Assembly (NCBI GenBank): GCA_947359465.1
Contig: OX375877.1
Coordinates: forward strand, 53,336,944 to 53,400,943
Direction: 5' to 3'
DNA from: Metellina segmentata
Taxonomy: Eukaryota > Arthropoda > Arachnida > Araneae > Tetragnathidae
Length of the DNA stretch: 64,000 nt
Shown here: positions 26,310 to 37,679 of the stretch, in pieces
Layout of the letters: the number at the start of each line of letters is the position of its first letter
Position numbering within the stretch: the first letter of the stretch is position 1
Notes under the pieces: model-generated
The model's input: the letters and a program-made list of their open reading frames with translations, nothing else
Told to the model about the DNA's origin: nothing
Database searches by the model: none
Position numbers and translations under genes: made by a program

Positions 26310-27258
26310 AAAAACAATAATTGAATGTAAACATATAATAATAAATTTTAAAAAAAACAAAAAGTACAAAATCCTATTGAATAGTTTTTGAAAAACAAAC
26401 TAATTCAACAAAAATTGCACCATTTAGTTATTCAAAATATAACATATCGGATGCCAACAAGATTTAACGACTCTCCAATTAATAATTAAACTAAGCTAAT
26501 TTATGACGCAAAAGTTTTCAACTGATTTAATGTTAACATTTCACAATACATTCATCAAGGGTATATTTTTTTTTATTCTTTTCGTTTCGGTACAGGAATC
26601 TTCGAGATTGTAAGCATATTTTTCTTCCAGTTATAAAATCACGAATTCAATTTCCGTTTATTGCAGTATTATTTACCGTGTTCTTTTATAATGATAACTT
26701 TGATTTTTCTCGAAACATCCAAGGAGTATCCGAGGTTTCATCGTAAAAGGTGATTAAGTAAGTTTTGTATATGGTAAAAAAATGAACCACAAATGGTGTT
26801 TCGTAAAAATCTTGAAAACTTCTTTTCCTTCTAATCCATTAACAAAAAGACTCGCAAGATCTTTTAATAACGTGAATTGGTTCACTATTATTGTCCACGT
26901 TTTGGAATTCACACTGGTATGGTTATATCCGTACCGAATCCATTTCATTGAAATGAAATATCTGATCAAGGTAATGATGTTCTGACAATCGAGTGCTAAA
27001 ACATTGCTTTTATACCTTTCGTTCAAGATCATTGTATACAAAAATAGATTTGTTTTATTTGATCACCTGTAAATAACATTATTAAACTAATCTCATCCCC
27101 AATTGAAAAAGGTTGGTTGTATTTGATCACTTATAAATAACATGTGAAACCAGTATTAAAACTTTTTCGTTCAAGGTTATTAAATACCAAAAAAATAGAT
27201 TTGTTGTATTTGATCACCTGTAAATAACATGTGAAACCAGTATTAAACTAATCTCATC

Positions 27259-27352
27259 CCCAATTGAAAAAGGTTGACCCTTTAAATATTGAAAAAAAAA
27301 AGACGCGTCTTTTTTTTTTCAATATTTAAAGGGTCAACCTTTTTCAATTGGG
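27259..27352. repeat. Second copy of the palindrome
   Basis: Same arms and the same GACGCGTC centre as 26215-26309. A right arm alone recurs at ~27547-27592. Confidence 0.95.
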
Positions 27353-28729
27353 AAAAACAATAATTGAATGTAAACATATAATCATGAATTTTTAACAAAC
27401 CAAAAAGTACAAAATCCTATTGAATAGTTTTTGAAAAACAAACTAATTCAACAAAAAAAATTGCACCATTTAGTTATTTAAAATTTTCAAATATAACAGA
27501 TTGGATGCCAACAAGACTCTCCAATTAATAATTAAACTAAGCAAAGTCTTTTTTTTTCTCAATATTTAAAGGGTTAACCTTTTTCAATTGGGAAAAACAA
27601 TAATTGAATGTAAACATATAATCATGAATTTTTAACAAACCAAAAAGTACAAAATCCTATTGAATAGTTTTTGAAAAACAAACTAATTCAACAAAAAATT
27701 GCACCATTTAGTTATTCACAAAAGTTTCAAATATAACAGATTGGATGCCAACAAGACTCTCCAATTAATAATTAAACTAAGCTAATTTATGACGCAAAAG
27801 TTGTCAACGTTAACAAGACTTTAAAAATTCATTTCACAATACATTCATCAAGGGTATATATTTTTTTATTCTATAACACTTTTCGTTTCAGTTACAGGTT
27901 TAAAAAAAAATCAAAAGTTGTCAACGTGACTTTAAAAATTCATTTATTTAAGGGTTTATGTTAAATCTGTAGTGAAAAAAACAACACATGTTTAAAAAAT
28001 GCAGAACATAAAACTAATCCAAATGTACCATTTAATTCAATAGATAAGTGCAAAATTCTATTGAATACAATAAGTTTTGGCAAGAAATAAATTCACAAAA
28101 CAACTGATTCAATGTAAAAAACAAGAATTCTAACAGATTTCATCAAGGGTTTATGTTAAATCTGTAGTGAAAAAAACAACAACACATGTTTTAAAAAATG
28201 CTACTTAATAATCTCAGAATAATAAAAAGCATTAAAAACTAATCCATTTGTACCATTTCTCAAAACATTTAATGATAACAATAATAAAAGTACAAAATTC
28301 TATTTAAATAGGTATATATAAAGCTTTTTCAAAGTAATCGCTTTATGACAAAGGCAAGAAATAAATTCACGATTCAGTGTAAACAAGAATTCTAACAAAT
28401 TTTATCCAAGGGTTTCTGTCAAAAATCTGATTGGAACAACACATGTCTAAAAAAATGCTACTTCTCAAAATAATAAAAAAAACTAATCCAATTGTACCAT
28501 TTTATCCCAAGTTATGAGAATTCATTTCAATTGTTTTTGTGTGTTATGAGAATTCATTTCTCGAAACCATTGTGTAAAAGTTATGACAATAGGTAACACA
28601 TATGTCAATTGAATTCATTTCTCGAAAAACAATTGTAATCCATAATGTTTGTTTACATTATATCAAAAGAATTAATCTGAATTGAATGGTTTAGCAAATT
28701 GTCAATGATAAATATGTTTGTTTTTAGCA

Positions 28730-29640
28730 CTTGTGAATAGAAACAGATGAGAATTTACCACCATAAAGTGTTGTGTAAATAAATTTCTCAGAATTGTCAA
28801 TGCTGTTTGTTTTTTTATCGAGAATCAATTCAGCACTCATAAATAGAAAATGATGAGAATTCACCTGTTGTGAGAAGTAATTTCTCAAGTCTAGCAAATG
28901 ATACAATATATTTGTTTATATCGAGAATCAATTCAGCACTCGTAAATAGAAAATGATGAGAATGCATAAAGTGTTGTGCAAATTAATTTCTCAAGTCTAG
29001 CAAATGTTTGTTTTATCGAGAATATTTTTAAAGCATTCATCATTTTAATTTACCAGCATAAAGTATTGTGTAAATTAATTTCTCAGAATTGTCAATGCTG
29101 TTTGTTTTTTTAATCGAGAATCGATTCAGCACTCATAAATAGAAAATGGTGAGAATTCACCTGTTGTGAGAAGTAATTTCTCAGTCATGATACAATATAT
29201 TTGTTTATATCGAGAATCAATTCAGCACTCGTAAATAGAAAAAATGATGAGAATGTATAAAGTGTTGTACAAATTAATTTCTCAAGTCTAGCAAAATGTT
29301 TGTATTTTTAAAGCATTCATCATTTTAATTTACCAGCATAAAGTGTTGTGTAAATTAATTTCTCAGAATTGTCAGCAACTCATAAATAGAAAATGATGAG
29401 ACTTCATTCACCTGTTGTGAGAAGTAATTTCTCAGTCATGATACAATATATTTGTTTATATCGAGAATCAATTCAGCACTCGTAAATAGAAAAAATTATG
29501 AGAATGCATAAAGTGTTGTGCAAATTAATTTCTCAAGTCTAGCAAATGTTGTGTTTTATCGAGAATATTTTTAAAGCATTCATGTTTTTAAAAAGGTGAC
29601 AAGTTAATTTCTCAGTAGTTGTTTGTCAATGCTAAATATG
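28730..29640. repeat. ~290 bp composite tandem repeat, about three copies
   Basis: Three alternating blocks. Block A: CACTCATAAATAGAAAATG ... CACCTGTTGTGAGAAGTAAT. Block B: CACTCGTAAATAG ... GCATAAAGTGTTGTGCAAAT. Block C: AAGCATTCATCATTTTAATT. A starts near 28824, 29117 and 29373; B near 28922, 29213 and 29463. Period 250-293 bp. Confidence 0.88.
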
Positions 29641-30380
29641 TTCTGTTTTAGCAAGAATCAATTCAAATTTTTTTTTAAAGTATTCGTGTATAAAAAGGTG
29701 AGTGTTGTACAAATGACACATATTTGTTTACAAAAATAATCATTTCAGAATTGATTTAAAAAAAAAAAAATGAATTTACCAGTGTTGTTCAAATTAATTT
29801 CTCGACGTTTGCAAAAATAATCATTTTTTAGAATTAATGTAAAGATTGGAATTCAGTTTTTTAAAGCACTTGTAAAATAGAGAGCATGATGAGAATTCAC
29901 CAGCAAAGTTAATTTCTCGACACATATTTGTATTGCAAAAACAATCATTTCAGAATGGTAAAAAAATACATCAAATTGTCAAACAAAAAGCTTTCAAGGT
30001 AATTAATTACACAGCAATAAAAAAAATTATATCTACATTGAAATGTTATCAAAAGTATAGCATGTTCAATTAATGAAAAAATTCCCCCTTAAACAATTTA
30101 AAAAAAAAAAGTCTTCGCTGCGCTTTCGACTTTTTTTAAAAATTGTTTAAGGGGGAATTTTTTTCATGTTAGATTTAAATAGTCTAATATATTTGCGAAA
30201 AACATAGTCATGAATATAAAGTTCTAAACCATAGGGGGAAAAAAAATCTAGTGATCAAAAAATATATCCATTTCAATAAATATTATTTTTAGAAATAGAT
30301 ATATTTTTTGACCACTATATTTTTTTTTCTTCAAATATTAGAGGTAACAAATATATTTTGACCAGAGAGCATTTTCTTTT
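29641..30380. repeat. AT-rich tail of the complex with two more hairpins
   Basis: A palindrome at ~30073-30166 (arms TTCCCCCTTAAACAATTT / AAATTGTTTAAGGGGGAA, centre rich in GTCTTCGCTGCGCTTTCGAC) and an inverted repeat at ~30247-30345 (CTAGTGATCAAAAAATATAT / ATATATTTTTTGACCACTAT). Degenerate remnants of the preceding tandem repeat fill the rest. Confidence 0.85.
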
Positions 30381-31898
30381 GAGTCGAATTTGAATAGTCT
30401 TAAAATTTTCATACTGTTTCAGATTGAAAAAAAATATATATATAAGACGTTTTTTAAAATAGAAAACTAATGCATAACTTACCGAAAGAAAGCATTCCAA
30501 GACGTTTTAATCCAACGATAGAAACACAAACAAGAGATTTGATAACAACACAATTATTTTATTTCAAATATTTGTTCGAACATTTCTTTTTCTTCATTCC
30601 AGCGTGGCACAACAACCATGCTCGAAATTTTACAGGCGCCTCAATCCTATGATAGGACTTTACGCAAGTCCAACTTGATTGGCTAATCGGATCACATGAC
30701 CTAGATACGTATGTCATCACGGTTTATAGTTGTTGGCGATTTATCTCTTCTTTTCTGCTTTCTTCTTTTCTTTTCAGACCCATGGCTATGGGACCGGTGG
30801 CATTTCAGTACAATGTTACCTACTCCCTCCCCCGTCCTCACAAATTTTTTGGGTGCACGATTTGGCGAGAAAGGGCTTGGCGTTGTAATTGGAGAAAAGC
30901 GATAAATAAGTAAAACATTAGTACCATAGACGCCAAATTCTCGGTGCACCGAATAACGAGTGTAAAAATCGAATCTTTAAGATTTCGAATCTTTTGAAAG
31001 AGTGTTCCTGATATTAGCCGATGTGTCTATCTTCCGGAATGAACGGAAAGGAGAAATAAAGTCGAAGATAATTAATTTCAAATAAGACTGATGTATTATG
31101 GATGAATTACGTGTTGGAAGGCCGACTTTTGTTTCTGGAAATCAAAAACATTTTTGAAGAAACATTTGTATTTAAATATGTTTTGGGTTTTTTTTTGCAT
31201 CTGATAGATTTTGTTCTGATTTTGTGAACTTAGTTAATTTATTAGAAGCCTATTGAGTTGTTCTAATGTGACATTTAATCAACTACCTACCTACCTTGTT
31301 CATAAATACATTTTTTGTATTTGATAAATCACATTGATTAAATTCAAAATTTTAAATTTCTTTTTTCTTATTGTAATGTTTAATGATATTGAAAATGAAA
31401 TAACTGAACAAGATGCATGTTATTTTACTCAAATAAGTTAAGAACTATGCTTGTACTTAGTTCACCCCAAAATTATATTGAAAACAGGGTATGCCAATTT
31501 AAATCATGACTTAAATTTAAAAGAATACTGATTGAAATCAAACTTCTAATCTTGTTTTTTTAATTGAATATTAATAGTACTAAAATGGAATATTCTGGAA
31601 CAGAATGCATGTTATTTTATTGAAAAAGGGTAAAAATGTGCACCTACTCAGGAACACCTGAAGAATGACCTTTTTTATCTGAAAATAATTGGATTCCCCA
31701 GAGAGATGGTAGTATAAATTGGGATTTAGTGGTGCCAACTTTTTAAAATTATTGAGAGGTATAAAACAAACATCACTTTATATACAAGGGTATTTCAGAA
31801 CTATTCATTTTTTGAAAAGCAATTATGAATATTGTCGGTGTATTTGTCGAATATTTAAACCTCATATTAGAGAGAACCCAGAACTCAAACAAACATAT
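30381..31898. other. No recognised gene; dispersed motif at 30630-30690
   Basis: The 57 bp around CTTTACGCAAGTCCAACTTG (about 30630-30690) is ~85-90% identical, in opposite orientation, to 63921-63980. A polypyrimidine stretch followed by CAG near 30776 looks like a splice acceptor, but no coding exon could be tied to it. Confidence 0.5.
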
Positions 31899-32155
31899 CG
31901 CACCCCGGCAAAAAAAAAGTGACACAGCTCAAAATTGCAGAATTTGAGAAACATCAACTTAAAGGATACTATAAAACTTATATTGAAATAGTATAAGCTT
32001 CTTTTAAGTTTTAGGTAAGTATATATGGCGGTAACTTCTGTTATATTCTATAGAATCGTAATATAACACGCTGGGGCACCTCATACATATTTTTGAATGA
32101 CAAAACATCAAAATTTTTATTTTTTGACTTGCATCACTTTTTTTGCCGGGGTGCG
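31899..32155. mobile_element. Small MITE-like element, 257 bp
   Basis: Ends CGCACCCCGGCAAAAAAAAA (left) and the reverse complement CGCACCCCGGCAAAAAAAGT (right, minus strand), with weaker inner similarity. Flanks ACATAT (31893-31898) and ACATGT (32156-32161) agree at 5/6. No coding capacity; superfamily unknown. Confidence 0.75.
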
Positions 32156-33020
32156 ACATGTAGAACCCAAGGTGTTCTGGTCTCTAGAACTGTACATCTC
32201 TTCTGGTAAAGTAGTCTATTAAGAGAGATCGAATCATTTTGCATAGTTAGTTATTTCTATTATTCGTCATATTTACCGCTAATGTTTGAGGTTCCTGGGT
32301 CTACCATAAAAACTTTCAAGGGGATCAGACTCCTATGGCACGCTCGGTGTAGATGCTCTTTTAACAATTTATATAATTTCTCATTGGAAATATTTGCCTC
32401 TCACGTTTGTGGGAATACAAGGAGCTCAGGACGCTAGGAGTTCGCATCTATAGTAGAATAACACTTGACTATAACAAATATTTCTTTCTACTCACTAAAA
32501 ACAGGCAGAGGTTGAATTTCAAAGCATTTTTTTGGCTAATTTTGACACTGATTCTTCACAGTTGGAAGGTTACGGAGGTTTGAACTGATGCCTTTCAAGA
32601 GGGTAATCAACACTTTAAAATTTGTTTTCAGCGTGTTAAAAACTAGCATGGATGCCCTCACTTCATAGTTTAAATAGTAAACATTTTGGAATAAAATAAA
32701 CTAAGGTTAAATAGAAAGCTAAACTTAAATAGAAAAAAAGAACCTCTTAATATTCACAAAAGAAAAGTACTCTTCTAATAAGCCTGTAATTAAGAAGATC
32801 CAAAGGCATATACGTGTTTTGATTTCCTTTGTGACAACATTGTATTCCAGATATTTCCTTTTGATTCTAGAACAATTTGGTTCCGACAAATTGAAAAAGT
32901 TTAAATTTATGCTTTCGTGTCTGGCAGACAAAAAGGTATTTAAAGGAACAAGTAGAGGTTAACAAAAAGGCAAGAAAACCTCTCTGTCCATCTTAATGTG
33001 GACTTTTACTATAATTATTG
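32156..33020. other. No recognised gene
   Basis: A minus-strand open frame at 32725-32931 has no recognised domain. The interval may include the decayed interior of the hAT whose right end follows. Confidence 0.4.
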
Positions 33021-33024
33021 TGCT

Positions 33025-33449
33025 GTTATTATTAGGAACGACATACAGATGTGAACTAGTATTTTCATTAATGAAATTTACATTCATGAACATTCATGAA
33101 AAGCAAAACAAAGGTCACGATTGACTGATTCAATTTAAAAAATTCTCTGCTGTTCTCAGTGCCAAATTTTTAACACCAAACATTCAGACTAGCGAAACCC
33201 AGTCTCAAAAGTGTCATTAATGGAAAGTAATGTTTATGTGATGTAATAGATATTGTATTACATGCAATAATTAATTCATTTTAATATGTAATTATGTGTA
33301 TAAGCATACCTTTATTAAAAAGGTTATTAAGAATATGCCTGGACCATGAAAACTTAAGACAGTACAAAAGGTGCTCGAGTTGTAAGACGCATATGAATTC
33401 GTATGTGAAAAAAATTGGCGTGTGGTATGTAAAAGGTTAGCCACCCCTG
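33025..33449 (+). mobile_element. hAT element, 3' part with transposase tail
   Basis: LGTTYRCELVFSLMKF (near 33034-33081) is the C-terminal hAT dimerisation motif of the GTF2I-repeat/SCAND3-like transposases (family form FGSTY.CE..FS.MKFIKS). A stop follows after GHD. The right end, on the minus strand, reads CAGGGGTGGCTAACCTTTT, a classic hAT terminus, ending at 33449. I could not find the matching left end, so this is a partial element. Confidence 0.78.
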
Positions 33450-33684
33450 GGCTACTGGAAACTTGCCGCCCCTTTTCTGCCCTCAGTAATGATATTTACA
33501 GTAAAGTTAGATATTATAAATTTAAAACCAAGTTCAGTAAAAGAAAGGTGATAAAACAATAATCAATAATAATTTTTTCTGATAAAAAGCTTTTGCAGGA
33601 GTTTCAACTTTTCTTGTTCATGTAACCCCTGACTGAGCTTTAATACACTTTTATTCTTCTTCCTTTTTAAAATAAAGTTATTAT

Positions 33685-34185
33685 ATTATCAAATTATTGG
33701 AAGGTTCCTGATTCGAAATCCGGTCAGGGCATGGATATTTGTAAGCGTATGGTGTACCTTAACTCTGTCGTGGCCGAAAGTCCTCACGTTGGGTTGCTGT
33801 GGAAGTTTGGAGAGTGAGGTGCCAGCTCAGATGTTGCCTCATCATCTGACCGTGGTTTAAAATTACATGGCGATACACCGAATGGCTTAGGCTGGGAAGG
33901 TGGTAACTGGTTGAATATTATCAAATTATTGGAAGGTTCCTGATTCAAAACCGGGCCAGGGCATGGATATTTGTAAGTGTATGGTGTAGAGGCGGCTGGT
34001 GCACCTTAAATCTGTAATGGCCAAAAATACCTCAGTTTGGGTTGGTGTAGAAGTTTGGAGAGTGGGGTGCCAGCTCAGATGCTGCCTCGTCATCTGACCG
34101 TGGTTCAAAATTACGTGGCGATACAGCGAATGGCTTAGGATGGGACGGTGGTAACTAGTTGAATACCATTATCGAATTATTGAAA
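33685..34185 (+). repeat. Tandem pair of SINE-like units (232 and 251 bp)
   Basis: Units begin ATTATCAAATTATTGGAAGG at 33685 and 33917, with a third start at 34168. Each carries a B-box-like GATTCGAAATCCGG or GATTCAAAACCGGG and then the body GTGGAAGTTTGGAGAGTG and CTCATCATCTGACCGTGG. The head resembles the second SINE family (10751) and the body the first (21941). Confidence 0.85.
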
Positions 34186-34995
34186 TGTCTTAGTTCAGCA
34201 AAATTGTAGCAGTGCACTAATTAGATTTTTTTCAATTATGCAAAAAAAAAAAATACATTCAAAGCAAAATCATACCATAATCTGGTTAACCTCATGGAAT
34301 TTTTCAACGTTTTCAAACTTTTAGGGGCAAAATAATAGATCTCATGAACTCGTGACTTTTTCTCTTTTGCACATCCGTCGTCGCCCTTCTCCCTGTTGTG
34401 AAGATGGGGTGAGCTAGGGTCACTTCTTGGGTCCTCACCCCAGCTGGTTTCACTGGACGCACCGCGTCTTCAGTTTCCCACCGTCTATCTTTAACGCCGA
34501 ACTAAAATTCCGCTCTTCTTATTCTTTGTGGAGGAAGACCCCTCCGCGGTACCCTTGACTTTGGGCATATCAGATTGCCAAGTGAAACTAAAATTCCGCT
34601 CAGTCCTATTAAACATTCAGAAGGAGATAGAGAGAAGGCCTTCGGCCTAAGTCCTCCGGAAACCCGTTATTTTCTTATGGGGAGCTAAGAGTTATGGGAC
34701 AGTTGAAAGGGAAACCACACCGCAGCGAGAGAGGGGTTGTTTTTGGAAAAAGTAAGGGATTACGCGATTTCCGTGAGTGATACAGAACGTTCTAACAGTT
34801 GCTGATTTGAAGCCTTCGAGAAACAAAAAAATCTGCTGTTTTGTACCTCATGTCAATGACTCTTAAGCAGAGAGGGCCCCGGAATACCACGGGGCCCATA
34901 AAATGTATTTTCATTAGGGTTCGAGGAAACTTGTGACAGCGTCTTTACAAGTGTGCATCTTTAAATGCAGTGAAAAGAGTTTCTAATACAAGATG
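34186..34995. other. No recognised gene
   Basis: GC content is higher than around it between 34370 and 34740. ACTAAAATTCCGCTC occurs twice (about 34501 and 34586). A GGCCCCGG...CCACGGGGCCC hairpin lies at 34876-34900, preceded by CAGAGAG, which could be a hAT end, but no partner was found. Confidence 0.4.
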
Positions 34996-35180
34996 GTAAA
35001 CAAGAACAGATGCTGTATTAGCAATAAAACTTGGTTTCACCCATGTTAAACAGGCTTTAACTGAAATTTGTATTTCAGAAGAAGAAAAGAAAGTTACCAT
35101 AGTGGAGGCAACTTCTTAAGAAATAGACAAATATGAAACTCCTCTAATGACAATTATTAGGAATACTATTTTGCAAAGAA
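34996..35180 (+). pseudogene. hAT (ZMYM1-like) transposase fragment
   Basis: Nearly identical to 36614-36795: LAIKLGFTHVKQALTEI, then ATS, a stop, and EIDKYETPLMTIIRNTILQR. This is the stretch typical of DUF4371/hAT transposases of the zinc-finger-MYM-1 type. Only this ~180 bp is present here; the homologous copy further right continues for ~1 kb. It could be a second truncated insertion or a local duplication. Confidence 0.75.
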
Positions 35181-35188
35181 TAAGTGTA

Positions 35189-35430
35189 ATTCGTTTGAAA
35201 TGCTTGTTAAAATATTTATGAGCTACATCAGTGTTTCCAATTTTTCAGTTCGGTGAAATTGATTGCATCGAAATTTATGTGTTTAGAATTTTAAAAATTA
35301 TGTTTTTGCTTTAGTTATAATCCCTCTTAGCACTCAGAATTATCCTTAGTCTCAATATGTGAATATTGTGACCGTCGTCACTGATCATTGTAAGGAGAAT
35401 ACTCTCGGGGCGATGGAAGATATAAACCGA
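35189..35430. repeat. Dispersed repeat, copy 1 (~235 bp)
   Basis: Shares TTCGTTTGAAATGCTTGTTA, GTGACCGTCGTCACTGATCA and ACTCTCGGGG with 41056-41290, same orientation. Origin unknown; it directly follows the hAT fragment. Confidence 0.85.
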
Positions 35431-36090
35431 TTTTATTTAATTTTTAACCCCTTTTTAGTCTCCCGAATTCGCAACTTTTCCGCGGTATTACGACTTGAAA
35501 TTTTTTTTCGGCCCACCTAATACGCATTCTACCTTCCGCCTCCCACATATGCATCCACATATTAACTTTATTTATTTAAAACCAAGGCATACTTCCAGAA
35601 TTTGAAATTCTGTCGATAACTTTCGAAGTTAAATATTTTTTCACTGACATAGAAGATGTGTTATTAAAAAAGTGTTTTTGGTAATTTGGGAACTTTGCAC
35701 TGCAGAGCATCGTAACTTATGATTAAAAAACAAATTGGCCAAAGTTTTGATAAAATTAGGGGAAAATTGTTATGCTACGTTGCCAATAACCTGCCGTGTT
35801 GCCTCCATTGCGATGTTAATTAACAACCTACTTACCTAGTTAACTATCTAAAAACAACGCATTTTACAACACCATCTGACCCCAATTTGATCTGCTTCTT
35901 TTCCTTGAACCTTGCTCAAGAAATAAAGATTTTTTTCACTACGATCGAAATTTGTACAAAAAATTAACATACTATATATATTTCCCGTATCTCTCTCTAT
36001 ATATACAAATACAAATATTGACGACCAGCGACAGGCTCAAGCCCAACAAGGCTGGTACATAAGAATACACACTGATTGTAATGCGTTCTA
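35431..36090. other. No recognised gene; SINE tail at ~35785-35845
   Basis: TTGCCAATAACCTGCCGTGT and GCGATGTTAATTAACAACC are the 3' end of the first SINE family. Nothing else recognised. Confidence 0.55.
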
Positions 36091-36365
36091 ACTAACAGCT
36101 AATATAAATGACAGGTAAATATATACGAAGTGAGGCCTTAAAAACAAAGTTTCACTATAACAACGGTCCCTTTCAGTGAAGTCCTTCCATCTTAATTAAA
36201 AGGAACTACTAATTTTTAAGGTTTAAAACCTTTTATATTTTGGGATCAAAAATGAGTATTTACAAGTTAAGTACATGCTTTAAGTGAAAAAGACAACGTA
36301 TTGCTTTTAAGTAACGGCAGCGAACCCCCACTTCTACTCATATCCATCCCCGCGCATCCTGGGAA
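36091..36365. repeat. Dispersed repeat, copy A (~250 bp)
   Basis: ACGGTCCCTTTCAGTGAAGT, TATATTTTGGGATCAAAAAT and GTAACGGCAGCGAACCCCC are shared, in the same order and orientation, with 44820-45085. Confidence 0.88.
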
Positions 36366-36409
36366 GCAAATGCTGCGATTTTGATTTTATTATTGTTGCT
36401 TTAGGTAGT

Positions 36410-36613
36410 TGGTAATTATTAGTTAACATCGTACTAGAGCAACGCAACGGGCTATTGACGACGGTCCGGGATCAATCCCTTAAGGGAAAGATTCGAGGAC
36501 AACACCTCGTAATTTTGAATCACGGTCAGATGACGAAGCAATACCTGAGCTGGCACCCCACTCTCCAAACTTCCACACTAACTCAACGTGAGGACTTTTG
36601 GCTACGACAGATT
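36410..36613 (-). mobile_element. SINE, first family, minus strand
   Basis: On the minus strand: GTCCTCACGTTGAGTTAGTG, GTGGAAGTTTGGAGAGTGG, GCCAGCTCAGGTATTGCTTC and the tail CCCTTAAGGGATTGATCCCG with CAATAGCCCGTTGCGTTGC. It abuts the hAT fragment at 36614; the SINE head is missing, so the junction is a truncation or rearrangement. Confidence 0.78.
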
Positions 36614-37664
36614 TAAGAACAGATGCTGTATTAGCTATAAAACTTGGTTTCACCCATGTTAAAGAGGCTTTAACTGAAATTTGTAATTCAGAAGAAGAAA
36701 AGAAAGTTACCATTGTGCAGGCAACTTCTTAAGAAATAGACAAATATGAAACTCCTCTAATGAGAATTATTAGGAATACTATTTTACAAAGAGTAAATGC
36801 TACTCGTAAATCACTGAAATCAGTGGAATGCAAACTATTAAATGGATCTATCCTATTAAAGGCATTAGAAAATTTTATCAATAATTTCAGAGACGAATTT
36901 GAAAAGAGGCAAGTTATATAAATATAATAAGATAAAGAGGCAACTGTTTTATCAGGTCTATCATTCAATGTAGAAGATGGACAAACTCGCAGACAACAAA
37001 AGATAAAAATGTTTCTTGATAAAAACAAAGAAGTCAGACATGAATTTACAATAAGAGAAATTTCATAGTCAATGCATTTTATGTCATCTAATAACACCAA
37101 GGCAGAATTAAAAGTAGAACACCATAAAAAAGTTTAAGGATATTTACAAAAATGACATTAATGTTTGTACTTTTGAAGATGAATTTGACCATTTTTTAAT
37201 ATTTCTCTAAGAAAACGAAAACACACCATAAAAGCCACACCACACATCTATCGAGCCACCAAAGAAATATCTTGCACATTTCCGAATGTTGAAGTTATTG
37301 AATTTTTTTTAACAATTCCCTTATCTATATCGTCAGGAGAAAGACCGTTTTCAGTTTCAAAGCGTGTAAAAAATTATTTAAGGAGTACTATGGCAGAAGA
37401 AAGATTAATTAATCTGGCAATTCCATAAAAAAGAGCAAAAAATTGTTAACCCAATTGACATTACTAAAATAATTGACGAATTTGCAAGAAATAAAGCAAA
37501 TCGGAAATGTATGCAAAAAATTAATTTTTTTAATTTGTTATGTTATGTAAATGTTGACTACTTTTCTTTTTGTGAATAACTTGATGAGTTTTTGCTTGAA
37601 ACTTTTTTTTCTAATTTGAGTTTAAGAGCCCTGAAAAATTTTACCTCCCCCACTTGACTTGATC
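36614..37664 (+). pseudogene. hAT (ZMYM1-like) transposase pseudogene
   Basis: Collinear pieces across frames: LAIKLGFTHVKEALTEI, EIDKYETPLMRIIRNTILQR, KSLKSVECKLLNGSILLKAL, DEFEKRQ, and near the C-terminus LTIPLSISSGERPFSVSK followed by VKNYLRSTMAEERLINLAIP. The last two are the conserved hAT end of zinc-finger-MYM-1-like transposases (SGERSFS.LK.IKNYLRSTM). Many stops and frame changes. The right boundary may be CCACCACTG at ~37664 (minus strand CAGTGGTGG, a known hAT-type start), but no matching left end or 8 bp duplication was found. Confidence 0.83.
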
Positions 37665-37679
37665 CACCACTGCCCTCAT

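Larger units (their letters stand above)
26132..28560. repeat. AT-rich repeat complex with large palindromes
   Basis: A ~190-240 bp block (AATAATTGAATGTAAACATA, AATCCTATTGAATAGTTTTT, GATGCCAACAAGACTCTCC) occurs near 26310, 27353 and 27593, each time just right of a palindrome or its right arm. A second motif, TTTGATCACCTGTAAATAAC, recurs on the left. From 27900 to 28500 there are further degenerate copies of TCATCAAGGGTTTATGTTAA. The island at 26560-27040 is not repeated and has an open frame on each strand (minus 26754-27041, plus 26782-26985) with no recognised family. Confidence 0.8.

Noticed and set aside
30760..30905. Exon after a splice acceptor
   Set aside because: Polypyrimidine-CAG precedes an open frame, but no domain or donor site could be linked to it.
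34867..37664. One large hAT element spanning both transposase fragments
   Set aside because: CAGAGAGG at 34867 and CAGTGGTGG at 37664 are both hAT-like ends, but the flanking 8 bp do not match and the same transposase segment occurs twice.
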